Source of the DNA: Spinacia oleracea
Taxonomy: Eukaryota; Streptophyta; Magnoliopsida; Caryophyllales; Amaranthaceae
Length of the DNA stretch: 64,000 bases
Direction: 5' to 3'
Assembly: GCF_020520425.1 (NCBI RefSeq)
Contig: NC_079492.1
Coordinates: 146,475,861-146,539,860 of the forward strand
Shown here: positions 1 to 10,500 of the stretch, piece by piece
Position numbering within the stretch: position 1 is the first letter of the stretch
Layout: every line of letters begins with the position of its first letter
Translations under genes and position numbers: made by a program
The notes under the pieces: model-generated
Told to the model about the DNA's origin: nothing
Database searches by the model: none
Seen by the model: only the letters and a program-made list of their open reading frames with translations

Positions 1-351
1 TCTCATTCCGATAGCATGTACAATTATTTATGTTCCCATTGTATTTTATATAGTTGAATTTAGTAATTTTGATGATGAATTAAAATTGTTAAGATGACAA
101 TCAATAGATTAAATATACTAGAATTATTGTGAGATATATATTAATTAGATCAGATATGTAGGGCCCGTATATGTACAGATAATTTAAAATTATATGATTA
201 ATTTTTTTATAATATATTTAACAGAAATTTCTCATCGTAAATAATTAATAAATCTTGAACGAACTCATTTAATAATCTGAGATGTGGGGTTTCAAGAATA
301 TAACAATTGAGATTTAACTTGCTTTTGAATGTTGCACGACATGTTTAGGGC
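1..351. other. AT-rich intergenic flank, nothing recognised
   Basis: AT-rich sequence before the MULE. I see no coding frame, RNA gene or terminal repeat. Confidence 0.5.
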
Positions 352-361
352 TCACAAACAG
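352..361. repeat. Target site duplication of the MULE, left copy
   Basis: TCACAAACAG here is repeated exactly at 6214-6223, immediately outside the right TIR. Confidence 0.9.
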
Positions 362-500
362 GAGTAAATAGGTCTGAAGGTCCCTAAACTTTGCCAAAAG
401 GAGCAGTTAGGTCCCTCAAGTTTCAAAAGGAGCATTTAGGTCCCTCAAAATGGATGGAAAACCGCTGCTTTTTGTTTTCCGTCACTAACGGCCGTTAAAA
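362..500 (+). repeat. MULE left terminal inverted repeat
   Basis: Inverted partner of 6077-6213. It presumably carries the transposase binding site. The promoter for the transposase lies inside or just after it. Confidence 0.92.
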
Positions 501-854
501 TGAATATAATAATATAAAAAATTATTAAAATAAAAGGAGAATTAATATACACGTAGATTAATGATTGAAAACAGATGATTTTGATGAAAATAAGCCTTTT
601 CCAATTACTTAGCCTTTTCAACTTACTTTTTCAATGTGTACACGTGGAAACCTTCCAACTTCCCTCGTATTTTCTGGTTCCTTCCTAATAATGTTTTGGC
701 GGTAATTTTTTTACTGTTCCCAACCCTATTTCCCCCCTTTTCACTTCCTATTTATATGGTCCCCCCCCATTTTCACTCTCAGTTGTCTTTTTGCCATTTA
801 CTCACTCAAACACTTAAGAGAATTTGAAGTTATTGCTCTGAGTTTTCTGCAAAA

Positions 855-1773
855 ATGGGTTCTTGCGTATCAGGAAAGAGGACTGCTGATAAGTGGGAAT
901 GTCGCACCCCCAAGAGAACAAGAATTTCCAGATGGGACGAAGGTATTTTCATTCAATTTGTCGGTTTTTTCAATAAATGTTTGCAGTTGAGCCATGATAA
1001 ATTAGGGTTTTTTTGTTAAGTAACTTTTTCCCAAAATTGGTGCATGCATTATCTTGATTGTGGTTTTTTATATGTTAATTTAAACAATCGTGGGCTGATT
1101 TCGCATAATTTATCAATTGAAGTTGGAATTAGGGTTTCGTCCGTTTTTACTTTCCAATATTTAATTCGAATTGATGCTTGCATGTTCTTGAAAATGGTGT
1201 TTAATATGTTAAATTATACAATTGTTGCCTAATTTGGAATTAATTTAAACTAGATTTTGTAGTAATTAGGGTTTCACTTACTGTTTTTGATTCACTTAAA
1301 TAAAAAACAGAGTTTGATTAATTCGAATTGATGCTTGCATGTTCTTGAAAATGGTGTTTATTTAAACTATTGTTTAATTTGGAAGTATTTTAATCTAGAT
1401 TCCGTATAATAATTAGGGTTTACTTACTGTTTTATTGACTTTGGCCGTTACTTTGACTTTAGGAAACCTTGCTTTAAGGGAGGCACACCCCCTTTGTCAT
1501 CATCAAGACATCCTCATCACCCAAATCTTCACCAAGCTGGACTGGGAGGGGCAGGCTGCTGTGCAGATGGTGTGCAAGCAGTGGCGTAGGTGGGCCAAGT
1601 TGCGGTACCGCCTCCCATACCACTACCCTCAAGGATGCTACCGCGCGTGGCTGCGGGAGTGGGTGATCATGGACATCATTGACAATGATGGCCGTGACTT
1701 CCACGCCTGGATGGACAAGGACATGACCGTCTACTTTGACGGCTTCCCCCTCCTTTTCAAGGAGGAGGAGTAG
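855..1773 (+). CDS. Alternative product of the MULE first exon: F-box-like protein, 132 aa
   Basis: Inside the first transposase intron an acceptor (TTTAG at 1458-1462) opens a 311-nt exon, 1463-1773. Joined to exon 1 (855-942) it keeps frame and gives a 132-residue protein. The new part reads HHQDILITQIFTKLDW, then VQMVCKQWRRWAKL, which fits the F-box pattern of a leucine-rich start, an IF..L core and VCK.WR. It ends at a stop after an acidic tail. This exon is clearly more GC-rich and codon-like than the surrounding intron. It could be a captured host F-box fragment, a real second product that recruits an SCF ubiquitin ligase, or the 3' end of an unrelated gene. Frame compatibility alone has roughly a one in three chance, so transcript evidence is needed. 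Confidence 0.55.
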
Positions 1774-4700
1774 CTGGTGGTGGAGGCCATGCAGGGGTGG
1801 TGGTGGCGCTGGTGGTGGTCCCTCTTTTGTCAAGCTTATGATGATCCAGCTTGTTTATAGCTTTTTTAATTTTTAATTTTCAAGGACAATTACATTACTC
1901 TGTCATTGCAATTAGGTTTTTGTGAATGTGACAAATGTTGGTTTTTGGTATTTGTCACTGCTATGACAGTAGTTTATATCTAACCGTAGGCTTCTCCCTC
2001 AATAGTGGATTGAGGTTTGAAATGTTAGGGTTAAAGCCTACCCTTTTGTAAATGAATTCTGATTATGATGGATGGATGAATGAATGAATGCAATTTAACC
2101 TTTTGTTATCTCTTGTGTTGTTATTCAAGATTTGGTTTGGTTTGATTTCTTAAAGTTTTGTTTTTTTAATTGATATTGTTTAACTTGATCAGATGATGTT
2201 GATGATTTGACTTTGAACCCTTGCATATATGTGCATCATGGTGGTGAATGGGTTGTGCAAGGTGATATGGTTTATAGTGGGGGGAGGGTGGATGTCTTTG
2301 ATTACATCCATGAGAATGCAGATGACAAATATGTTAAGGAATTAGTCGATAGTTTAGGTTATAATGATATAGAGAAAGTACATTTCTGGGACCCTAGGAA
2401 AGAATTCAAGAATGGGGTTAGGTTTTTAGGTTTTGATAGTAGTACTTGTGACCCTTTCTTAGCTTTACTCTTTGAATACAAAAGCATTCATATATACATT
2501 GAACATAAAATCAAACCCACCTACAACTTTAACCTAAACAGGAGTGAAGGAGGGGGAGGAGGGAGAGGTAGCTTCCTTGAGTTGTTGAATACTGATGTGG
2601 TTGACTTAAATTCTGATTATGTGGAACCACCTTTTACAGTACTCCCACCCAAACAAACTGAAACTCAACCTGAACCTCAACCTGAACCTCAAATTCAACC
2701 TCAAAATGTGCCTCAACCTGAAATTGATTATGATTCAGAGGGTACAGATGAAGATGATGATGAGTTAGACACTGCTAGATCTAAGATATCTGATGATATG
2801 AGAAGGGAAAAGGCTTATTTTGAGGAGTTAGTAATGCTGAAAAAACAAGCAGAAAGTAAAGTAGAAGGTGGTCTGAATTTGGGGGATGACTTTGATGGAT
2901 ACAGTGACTTAGACAGCCCTAGTGAGTCAGAAGATGAGGATGATGTTGGTTACTTAGTTGCACCACAACACCATAAGAGGGGGAGAGGGAAACAGAAGCA
3001 AAACAACACTGAAACTGAAGAGAGGGAATCCACTTTTTATGTTGGGCAACAGTTTGAGAATCCAAAGACATTTAGGAAAGCAATCATAGATTATTCAATT
3101 GATAAAGGAAGAAACATTCCATTTTCTAAAAATGATTCCACTAGAATTTGTGCAGAGTGTGAGCACAAAGATAAAGGTTGTAAATGGAGAATTTGGGCTT
3201 CATGGGAGAGAGGAAGAAGGTCATTTACAGTGAAAACATTTGTCAGTGAGCACACTTGTGGTAGGACACCTATCATTAAGAAGATGACTTCACATTGGAT
3301 TGCAGAACACTGCCAGAATCTGTTTAAGGTTAACCCTTACATGAGAGTGCAAGATATTCAGGAAACCATTTGGTTAGAAAAGGGTATAAGGGTGAGCAAA
3401 GACAAGGCTGTCAGGGCTAGGAGAAGGGGTCAAGCACTCATTGTTGGTGAATACAAAGAGCAGTATGCATTACTCCCAAGGTATGCAGCTGAGATACTAA
3501 GAAGCAATCCAGGGAACACAGTGAAGTTGAAGTTGGATGCAAATGTGTTTGACAGACTGTATTTGTGTTTTGAGGCACTTAGGAAAGGGTTCTTGGCAGG
3601 ATGCAGACCTTTCATATCACTTGATGGATGTTTCTTAAAGGGACCATTTGGGGGTCAATTGTTAGTAGCAGTAGGGAGGGATGGAAACAATCAAATGTTC
3701 CCTTTGGCTTGGGCTGTTTGTGAGGTTGAGAGCACTGACACATGGAGTTGGTTTCTAGAACTTCTAGCTACTGATTTAGGCACTAGTGAAGGAGCAGGGT
3801 ACACTTCCATGTCTGACCAACAAAAGGGTTTACTTGCTGCTGTGTCAAATGTGTTTCCACAAGCTGAAAGTAGGGTGTGTGCAAGGCATGTGTACTGTAA
3901 CTTTAGGGGAGTGTTTGGAGGTGGTTTAGAGTACAGAAAACAATTTTGGACTATTGCAAAAAGCAACACAGTAAATCACTTCAATGAAAACATTGAAGTA
4001 ATGAGGGGTATTTCACATGAAGCTGCTGAAGACCTACTGAAAAGGAACTACAAGAAATGGTGTAGGGCATTCTACACTCCATTATCTTGTTGTGACAGTG
4101 TAGACAACAACATGAGTGAGGTGTTTAATGCATACATCTTGAGTGCAAGGCACAAGCCTATTATTACCATGTTGGAAGATATCAGAGAGGGTTTGATGGA
4201 AAGACTGCATAAGAAAAGAGATTTCATTGGGAAAAAGGAGATAATGTTGTGTCATAGGATCCAAATTCAGTTAGAGAAACACAAAATTTGGGCTAGGGGT
4301 TGGAATGCATACTGGGATGGTGGGTTTTGCTATGGAGTAAGAGAAGGTGCAACACAGGTTGAGTATGTGGTGGATCTGAACCAACATACTTGCAGTTGCA
4401 ATGCATGGCAGGTGAGTGGGATTCCATGCAAACATGCAATTGTTGCTATATGGAATAAAGTAGACCACCCAGAACAATATGTCAATGCATATTTCTGCAA
4501 ACAGACCTACATGAAGGCATATGAATTTTTGTTAGAGCCTTTAAATGGTCCTCAAGAGTGGCCTACTTCTGATAGCATTGTTGTGGCTCCAAAGGTGAAA
4601 AAGGTCAATGGAAGACCTAAAACAAAGAGGAGATATGGTGTTGGAGAGGTAACTGCATCTGGTAAGCTGAAGAGAACAGGTTGTTCTATGAAATGCAGCT

Positions 4701-5188
4701 TATGTGGTGTGATAGGCCACAACAAAAGGGGTTGCAAGAATGCCCCTAAGCAACAACAACACAGCAACAATCATGCTACTGCAGAGCAGACCACACTACA
4801 GCAACAACACCCAAGAACCAGTTCAACTATACCAATGCACAATAGGGGTGTGGGTATTTATACCTACCCAAATGGGTATCAAAGAATAGCTACTGTAAGT
4901 CATTCAATATACTCAAATTCTTTCTTACATGTTACTTTACTGTACTGAAGCCAACTTGTTCCTAATTTGTTTTAATTAATGCAGCCTATATCACAACACT
5001 TCCCCACACCACAGAGGCAAAGACCTCCTGCAGCTTTCTATTCTGATCATGGGGGTGAGCAAACCATCTACTCCTTCCCTGCACATGACTTCCCATTGTC
5101 ACAGACTCAACCAAGTCAAGGACACACAATATCAAGCCAAGCATTGCAGGATCTTGCAATGGCTAGAAGATTAGAAAAAAGACCATGA
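855..5188 (+). CDS. MuDR-type MULE transposase, three exons, 997 aa
   Basis: Inferred exons are 855-942, 2193-4894 and 4985-5188; both introns are GT-AG and keep frame. Exon 1 begins MGSCVSGKRTADKWEC and ends in a basic run before RWDE. Without exon 1 the main frame has no ATG upstream of its conserved start, which is why I place the start at 855. Domains in order: an N-terminal PB1-like MuDR domain (about residues 36-115); an acidic, Gln/Pro-rich linker; a FAR1/WRKY-GCM1-like zinc DNA-binding domain (about 310-380); the MULE RNase-H-like core, with Asp near 507 in SLDGCFLKG and near 571 in SDQQKGL; a SWIM zinc finger (CSCNAW then CKHA, about 763-777); and a CCHC knuckle near 864. This is the full architecture of plant MuDR transposases. 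It would bind the TIRs and cut and join DNA in the nucleus. The splice model is my inference; the domains are visible directly. Confidence 0.9.
1159..1431. repeat. Imperfect direct duplication inside the MULE intron
   Basis: About 1159-1291 and 1317-1431 share AATTCGAATTGATGCTTGC and then TAGGGTTT..ACTTACTG in the same order, with small gaps. It lies between transposase exon 1 and the F-box-like exon. Confidence 0.75.
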
Positions 5189-5252
5189 GGTTAGATTTTA
5201 TTGAATTTAAAGTCTTCATTACATTTCATTAGTGCAGATCATTACATTTTAC

Positions 5253-5699
5253 CTACCCACTTAACCCACTTAACTTAAAATAAACCAGATAAAAAAAAAA
5301 CAGAACCACTAGGATTACAACCCACACTTCACATTTCACACTAATAGGTCTTCTCATCTTGCTCATCACATAGTCTGCCTCCCTCTTCCTTGCATAATTG
5401 TTAGCTTCACTAAGTTTTGTCCTAAAACTATCAACTTCAGCAGCAAGGCTTTGTTTATCTTGCATTAACCCTAGTATGACAATTGTTTGCCAAGTTGTTG
5501 GTTCTTGTTCATCAATCCATCTAAAAAAGATGCAACCCCTTCTGTTTGTTTCAACATCATAATCTGGACAAGCAATGAACCTCCTTCCAGGATTTTCTTT
5601 TGTCCATGTCTTTTGAATGGATACTGTGAATCCACAGTAGCACCTCTTAGGGTGTTCATTATCACCATTGTTGAACAAAGAGATAGCCCTGTTCATCAT
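5253..5699 (-). CDS. GRF-type zinc-finger protein with C-terminal membrane segment, MULE second gene
   Basis: A 148-residue frame that converges on the transposase gene, its stop 65 bp from the transposase stop. Residues about 19-65 form a GRF zinc finger: RCYCG, then NPGRRFIACP, then RRGCIFFRWIDE, with the usual Cys spacing and aromatic FF.W. A predicted short coiled coil (about 75-110) follows, then one hydrophobic membrane-spanning stretch (about 124-142). Plant genomes hold many small proteins of this build, of unknown function, often inside transposons. Its place and direction recall mudrB of maize MuDR, but I see no similarity to MURB. The start is the Met pair at 5694-5699, just after a likely acceptor (TTTGCAG), so a 5'-untranslated intron is probable. 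Confidence 0.8.
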   Translation of the reverse strand: MMNRAISLFNNGDNEHPKRCYCGFTVSIQKTWTKENPGRRFIACPDYDVETNRRGCIFFRWIDEQEPTTWQTIVILGLMQDKQSLAAEVDSFRTKLSEANNYARKREADYVMSKMRRPISVKCEVWVVILVVLFFFYLVYFKLSGLSG

Positions 5700-6076
5700 T
5701 CTGCAAATAAATTACGTTTTAATAATTATTTCCTAAATATGTTAATTATTGTTAAAATAAGCTAACTTAAGATTTTTAAAAAAATGGCAGAAAAATACCT
5801 TTTTGTTGAGAAGAGTCAGCTATGGTGGAGCAACAGAGAAAAAACACAGAGCAGAAGATGGAGAAGAAAGAATTTTTTTTTTTTAAGTGTTTTATTGTTG
5901 TTTTGTTTGCCATGGAATGTTAAATACTCTGTTTTTTGAGAGCCTCAACGGCTATATTTTTGTAAAAAGCTAACTGAAATGAATTTCCCTTTATTTAATT
6001 ATTGGTAAATGGTAAATGTAACTGTTTTTTTGTCGTTTAGTGCCTTTTATTTAGTTTCCTTTTAATTTAATTGAAT

Positions 6077-6213
6077 TTTAACGGCCGTTAGTGACGGAAA
6101 ACAAAAAGCAGCGTTTTCCATCCATTTTGAGGGACCTAAATGCTCCTTTTGAAACTTGAGGGACCTAACTGCTCCTTTTGGCAAAGTTTAGGGACCTCCA
6201 GGCCTATTTACTC
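6077..6213 (-). repeat. MULE right terminal inverted repeat
   Basis: Inverted partner of 362-500. The GRF zinc-finger gene reads inward from this side. Confidence 0.92.
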
Positions 6214-6223
6214 TCACAAACAG
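6214..6223. repeat. Target site duplication of the MULE, right copy
   Basis: Exact copy of TCACAAACAG at 352-361. It fixes the element's right boundary at 6213. Confidence 0.9.
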
Positions 6224-6339
6224 TGGCATTATTTGCGTTCAACTTATGGATGATGGACTAGCAGTCATTGGTCCACGTATCGGTGCAACTTCACTTTTCA
6301 TTGACCCAAGTATCAGTACAACTTCACCTGTCATTGTAG

Positions 6340-6948
6340 GTGTATTTTGCAACATTCTTGGATAAGTTTTTGCTTCCGGTGATTTCCGGATGTTTCACCA
6401 TGCTGCTATGTATATAGATTATGGTATAGTTAGTAGTACCGGTGATTTCCGGACGATCATAAGTTCATAACTAAGGGCGTAAACTTAATCCGTTGGAGCC
6501 GATAATTTGTTAATGATGACAAGTTAAATGGATGTTATCTTTTCATTATTGGGGTCATGTAATGGCATTATTTGTCTTTACATCAAGGATTGGAACAAAG
6601 TAAAGATTGTATGTATCTTTGGAACCCTCTCACCAAAACAGCCAAAGAAAACTTTATTGCTTGTTTGTGGGAAGTTGACTCACGTTCTTGTAGATTCTTG
6701 CTGGTTTGGCTATGTTCACTCCTTAAATGACAACAAGACCCCCTGGCTGCTATGCGTTGTCAAATATTTGAATCATTTATAAGGAATCATCGATGGGAAA
6801 TAATAAATGTTAGTGATGAAGATTATGGTATAGTTAGTAGTGCAGGATTTTGTAGTGTATTTTGCAACGTTCTTGGATAAGTTTTTACTTCCGGTGATTT
6901 CATGATGTTTCACCACGCTGCTATGTATATAGATTATGGTATAGTTAG
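6340..6948 (+). repeat. Direct repeat pair flanking an F-box gene relic
   Basis: About 95 bp at 6340-6434 recur at 6855-6948 in the same orientation. Both begin GTGTATTTTGCAAC and end TATGGTATAGTTAG. A third partial copy of the last part lies near 6823-6841. The enclosed stretch holds the F-box-associated relic. Confidence 0.8.
6528..6782 (+). pseudogene. Relic of an F-box-associated (FBA) domain gene
   Basis: One frame reads SLLGSCNGIICLY, the classic start of the plant FBA domain. The next expected piece, LWNPLTKTAK, is present near 6615-6645 but in another frame. Further on FGYVHSLND fits the FGY.....NDYK element. No F-box or full-length frame is present. This is therefore a decayed host gene fragment of a very large plant family. 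Confidence 0.6.
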
Positions 6949-7554
6949 CACGTAGCTGTGCAAGCTTTTGTAGGTGATTTCCCCAATCTTTTGTATTGCT
7001 GTTGCATATGCTTCATGTTGTTGTTTAACGCTCATTTGGCAGTAGCCTAATAATATCTTCTATTTTAAGTATTAAATAAAGTCTTTCTTTTGGAAGAAGT
7101 CCCATACTTGTTTTTGAACTTGAATACCATTGTAATGGTCTTTCAAAAGCCAATATGTAGAAAATAAAAAGACTGGAAGATTGTTTGAATTCTACTTCGC
7201 ACTAAGCAAGAAATACAAGATTGTTTTCATCTTTCTCCTGTAGAACACTTCACTAATTTCATAACGAACTCAAATGAGGCAATATAGTGAAAAGGGTTAG
7301 CTAATATATATACATATAACTTGTTAATTGAGGGGAAGATAATATTCATAATATTCATATTTCTCCCGCGTGGACGCGTGGTTGAGTAACCAATTAGGAT
7401 CTCCATCATACATTCAGTTTCAATAATTATACACAGAATATTGCAATTCAATGGTAAAGGAATTGAGTCATACTATGATTCAAGCCCCCAAATCCTCCCC
7501 AAAGAAATCAGTGTTTGACAATGGCCAGTTGTATATGGATGAACTCATGAACCG

Positions 7555-10500
7555 TCATTTTGAAGATTTCAGCCTCATTATAGGGAATCCATGCACGTAC
7601 TTCATCTTATAGTTGTAGAACTTGTTGGATTGGCTCTTCAAGTAGGGGACTATGTGTTTCTTCATATCATCATCTGAGATTCCGAGATGATTCCCAGCTA
7701 CACTAACAAACTTAACTTTACCAGCAACATCAAGAGTCTTTAAACCAATCCAATCTTCTGTGTAAAGCTTCGTCTGCAAAATAAAAAGTAGAACATGATC
7801 ATTGATCAACCTACTGATGTACAAAACTGATTTTTTGTCCAGTAGGGATAATGAGTGAAACATGCTCAATTACAATCATAGAATCAAGTCAAATATTTAA
7901 ATTAGGCAATTTCATGATATTCAAAATCAAAGAGTGATGACACGAACAAGAACAACAGCTGCAGAACTCCCGTAAATTACAGAGTTCTTATATACAATTT
8001 CAACTGTAAATATTATGTTGCCAATTCAAACTCTCCTTGATTGTTATCAGGTCTAGAACAAGAGGTTCTATGGCAGGCAAGCACAGGGTTCAACATTCTT
8101 GCTAAGTTGATAATTTATTTATCTCCAACAACAGAAGGGACCTAGTTAGTAAAAACAAAAACAAAAAATTGACCAATGAATAGTAAAAATAAAGATTTAT
8201 AATGTTCAAGTAGTATCATCAGATTTTCTTGGTGTAGTTGCCGAGATATCTTCAAAATTTTGTAATATCATCTTTTTTTTTTCATGTTATATAACAACGG
8301 AGATAAATAATCAACTTATGACTTACAATACCTCAAAAGTCCAATTAGCCTATTTTAATTAGATGTATTAGAATTTAGAATAAAGGAAAACATATTGGTA
8401 ATCAGCAAAAACAACACCGCCAATGAAGACAAAATAAATAGTTCGGTTTCCAGTTTATATAAGGCAACTTTAGATGCTTCAATGCATATTTTAGGTAGAT
8501 AACTAATTGAGTCAAAGAGAATACGTACTTCCTGAGGAGGTAGCAAAGGACTAAAAGCGCCATCTGGATAGTATCCAAACCATGAGGTTTCTTTAGGTAC
8601 CAGAACTGTGTCATGCTCGAACTGTAATAGTGAAAAAAGACGTGATTATATTGTTACAAATGCAACCACTTTAATAAATACAAAATATCAAGAAGCTTCA
8701 AAGTATTCTAACATACCATAATCAGCACCAGATTTTCTAAGCTGCTGAAACGTTTCTTGTAAGTTGAATTTCTTTCCTCGGGAATTTCATTGTTAAGTTT
8801 TGGTAAGAACCTACACTTCTCTAAGTAGCCATCCATATTCTGGAAAAACAGAGATTTGGTTGATTAGATGACACATAAATGGGTAACAAGAAGGGATCAT
8901 TATGTAAGACATTTGGGAAAAAAAGAGGTTCCGCCCAAATAAGCACTAAATCATTCTACTATATAGAGTTTTGAAGCCGATATGAAATCTTATTGTGAAT
9001 ATTACTGATACAGAATTTCCAAAACAAAGATTTAAGTACAAGTATGATTCACAAATCACAAGATTCCACAAGAAACTCCTATAAATAAGTCGAGCTGCTG
9101 AAGCATGACAAGTTTATGTGGTCCGATAAGTTGGGACTAAAATGGACCGAAAAAGTAAAACACAGCTAGAAACAGATACTCAGTACGAAACTGCACTTAC
9201 ATTTGGGATTTTAAGATAACCACTGGGAGCCAAATGAGCCTGAAAATCCACAAAGGTTCACAATTAAGAAAATCAAGCTCAGTTCATATGAAGACTATAA
9301 TTAGAAGCATAAACGAAAACACAAAACTCTGAACAGAAATAACGTATGTTTGCAACTTAAGTTGTGACCTGAATATAATCTGTATAAATCTCAGACTTGA
9401 TAAGTGAATCTGCAAGCACACAGAAAATACCAGTCTGCAAATAGAGGTCCTAAATTAGCAAGGGCATAAACAGATTATTAAAAAATTAACTAAACAAGAA
9501 AGCAACATCAATTTCACAGTATATGAGGTGATCATGAAAAGGATAAAAAGAGGAAGAGACAATGCACTTACACCACAAAGGGGAACAGAAGCAATGCCAG
9601 CATGAGGCCCCCCTAATGAGACAAAATTCTTAACCTGTACAAGGCATAAAATCAGAATATTTAGTGCTAATTTCAGGGGAAAAACCACAAATGAGAAAGT
9701 GCATTCCAAAATCATACTCCGGATGAAAGATGAGAAAAGCAAGAAATAAACCAAAACCAAACATCAGAACTTGTTATTTTCTATTGCTTATTCTTACCGG
9801 TGGCCCTCCTTCACAATACTCCACAACGCCTCTCCCAATCAAGTTGCCCTACAAAAAGTATAAATGTCTCAGAACGGAAAATCTGAAAGACGGTGTTCAT
9901 TACTATGACAGCTAAAACGTGACAAAGATAATGGAATTTGCAATGTCACCCCTTCAAAGGTCAAACTAGAACGGAAATACAGTATCCTAAATACATCTTG
10001 AGAACGATAAGAACATAATGTGTGATTCCAGAATCCAGAATCCAGCAACTTTAGCAAATCAGTACAAGAACGACAGCACAGCAGGGTGTACAACATTACC
10101 TGGGATAGACCAACTATGTTGTAACCATTTCTCAATTTTTTCATTTTCTTCACCTATTGATCAATAACACGTTAGTTAGATAGTCAGTCGATTTAACCTG
10201 CACGTTGCAAGTTCCTCCAAGAGCCAACAGCTTTCTTACCTTGTCACAAACAACTTGTGTCTGAAAAGCACAAACAGATCTCGTTTAGAATATCAGACGT
10301 AGTAAAATATATCTTAGTTACTTCATAGCTTTTTATTTCTCTCTACCTGATCATCAAGAGGCGTAAACCAGGAATCCCAGGATCCAGCACCAATTTCACT
10401 AAGTACAATTAGTGGCAAGAAAAAATATATGATCAGTACAAACATCAACTAATTGAAAAAATGAGGACTGTAATGTGAGTCGTCATTATTTTACAATAGA

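Larger units (their letters stand above)
362..6213 (+). mobile_element. Complete-looking autonomous Mutator-like transposon (MULE)
   Basis: The left terminal inverted repeat (TIR) at 362-500 (GAGTAAATAGG at its tip) matches the reverse complement of 6077-6213 over about 138 bp with few differences. Both TIRs contain the phrase AGGTCCCT more than once and end inward in AACGGCCGTTA. The element is flanked by the 10-bp direct repeat TCACAAACAG at 352-361 and 6214-6223, the 9-11 bp duplication expected of MULEs. Inside are a MuDR transposase gene on the plus strand, a convergent GRF zinc-finger gene on the minus strand, and an F-box-like frame in the first transposase intron. Long near-identical TIRs, an intact target duplication and open frames suggest a recent insertion, possibly still competent. 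Activity itself cannot be judged from sequence. Confidence 0.93.

Noticed and set aside
1474-1833. 119-codon frame on the minus strand
   Set aside because: It is the antisense shadow of the GC-rich F-box-like exon and encodes low-complexity Pro/Leu runs.
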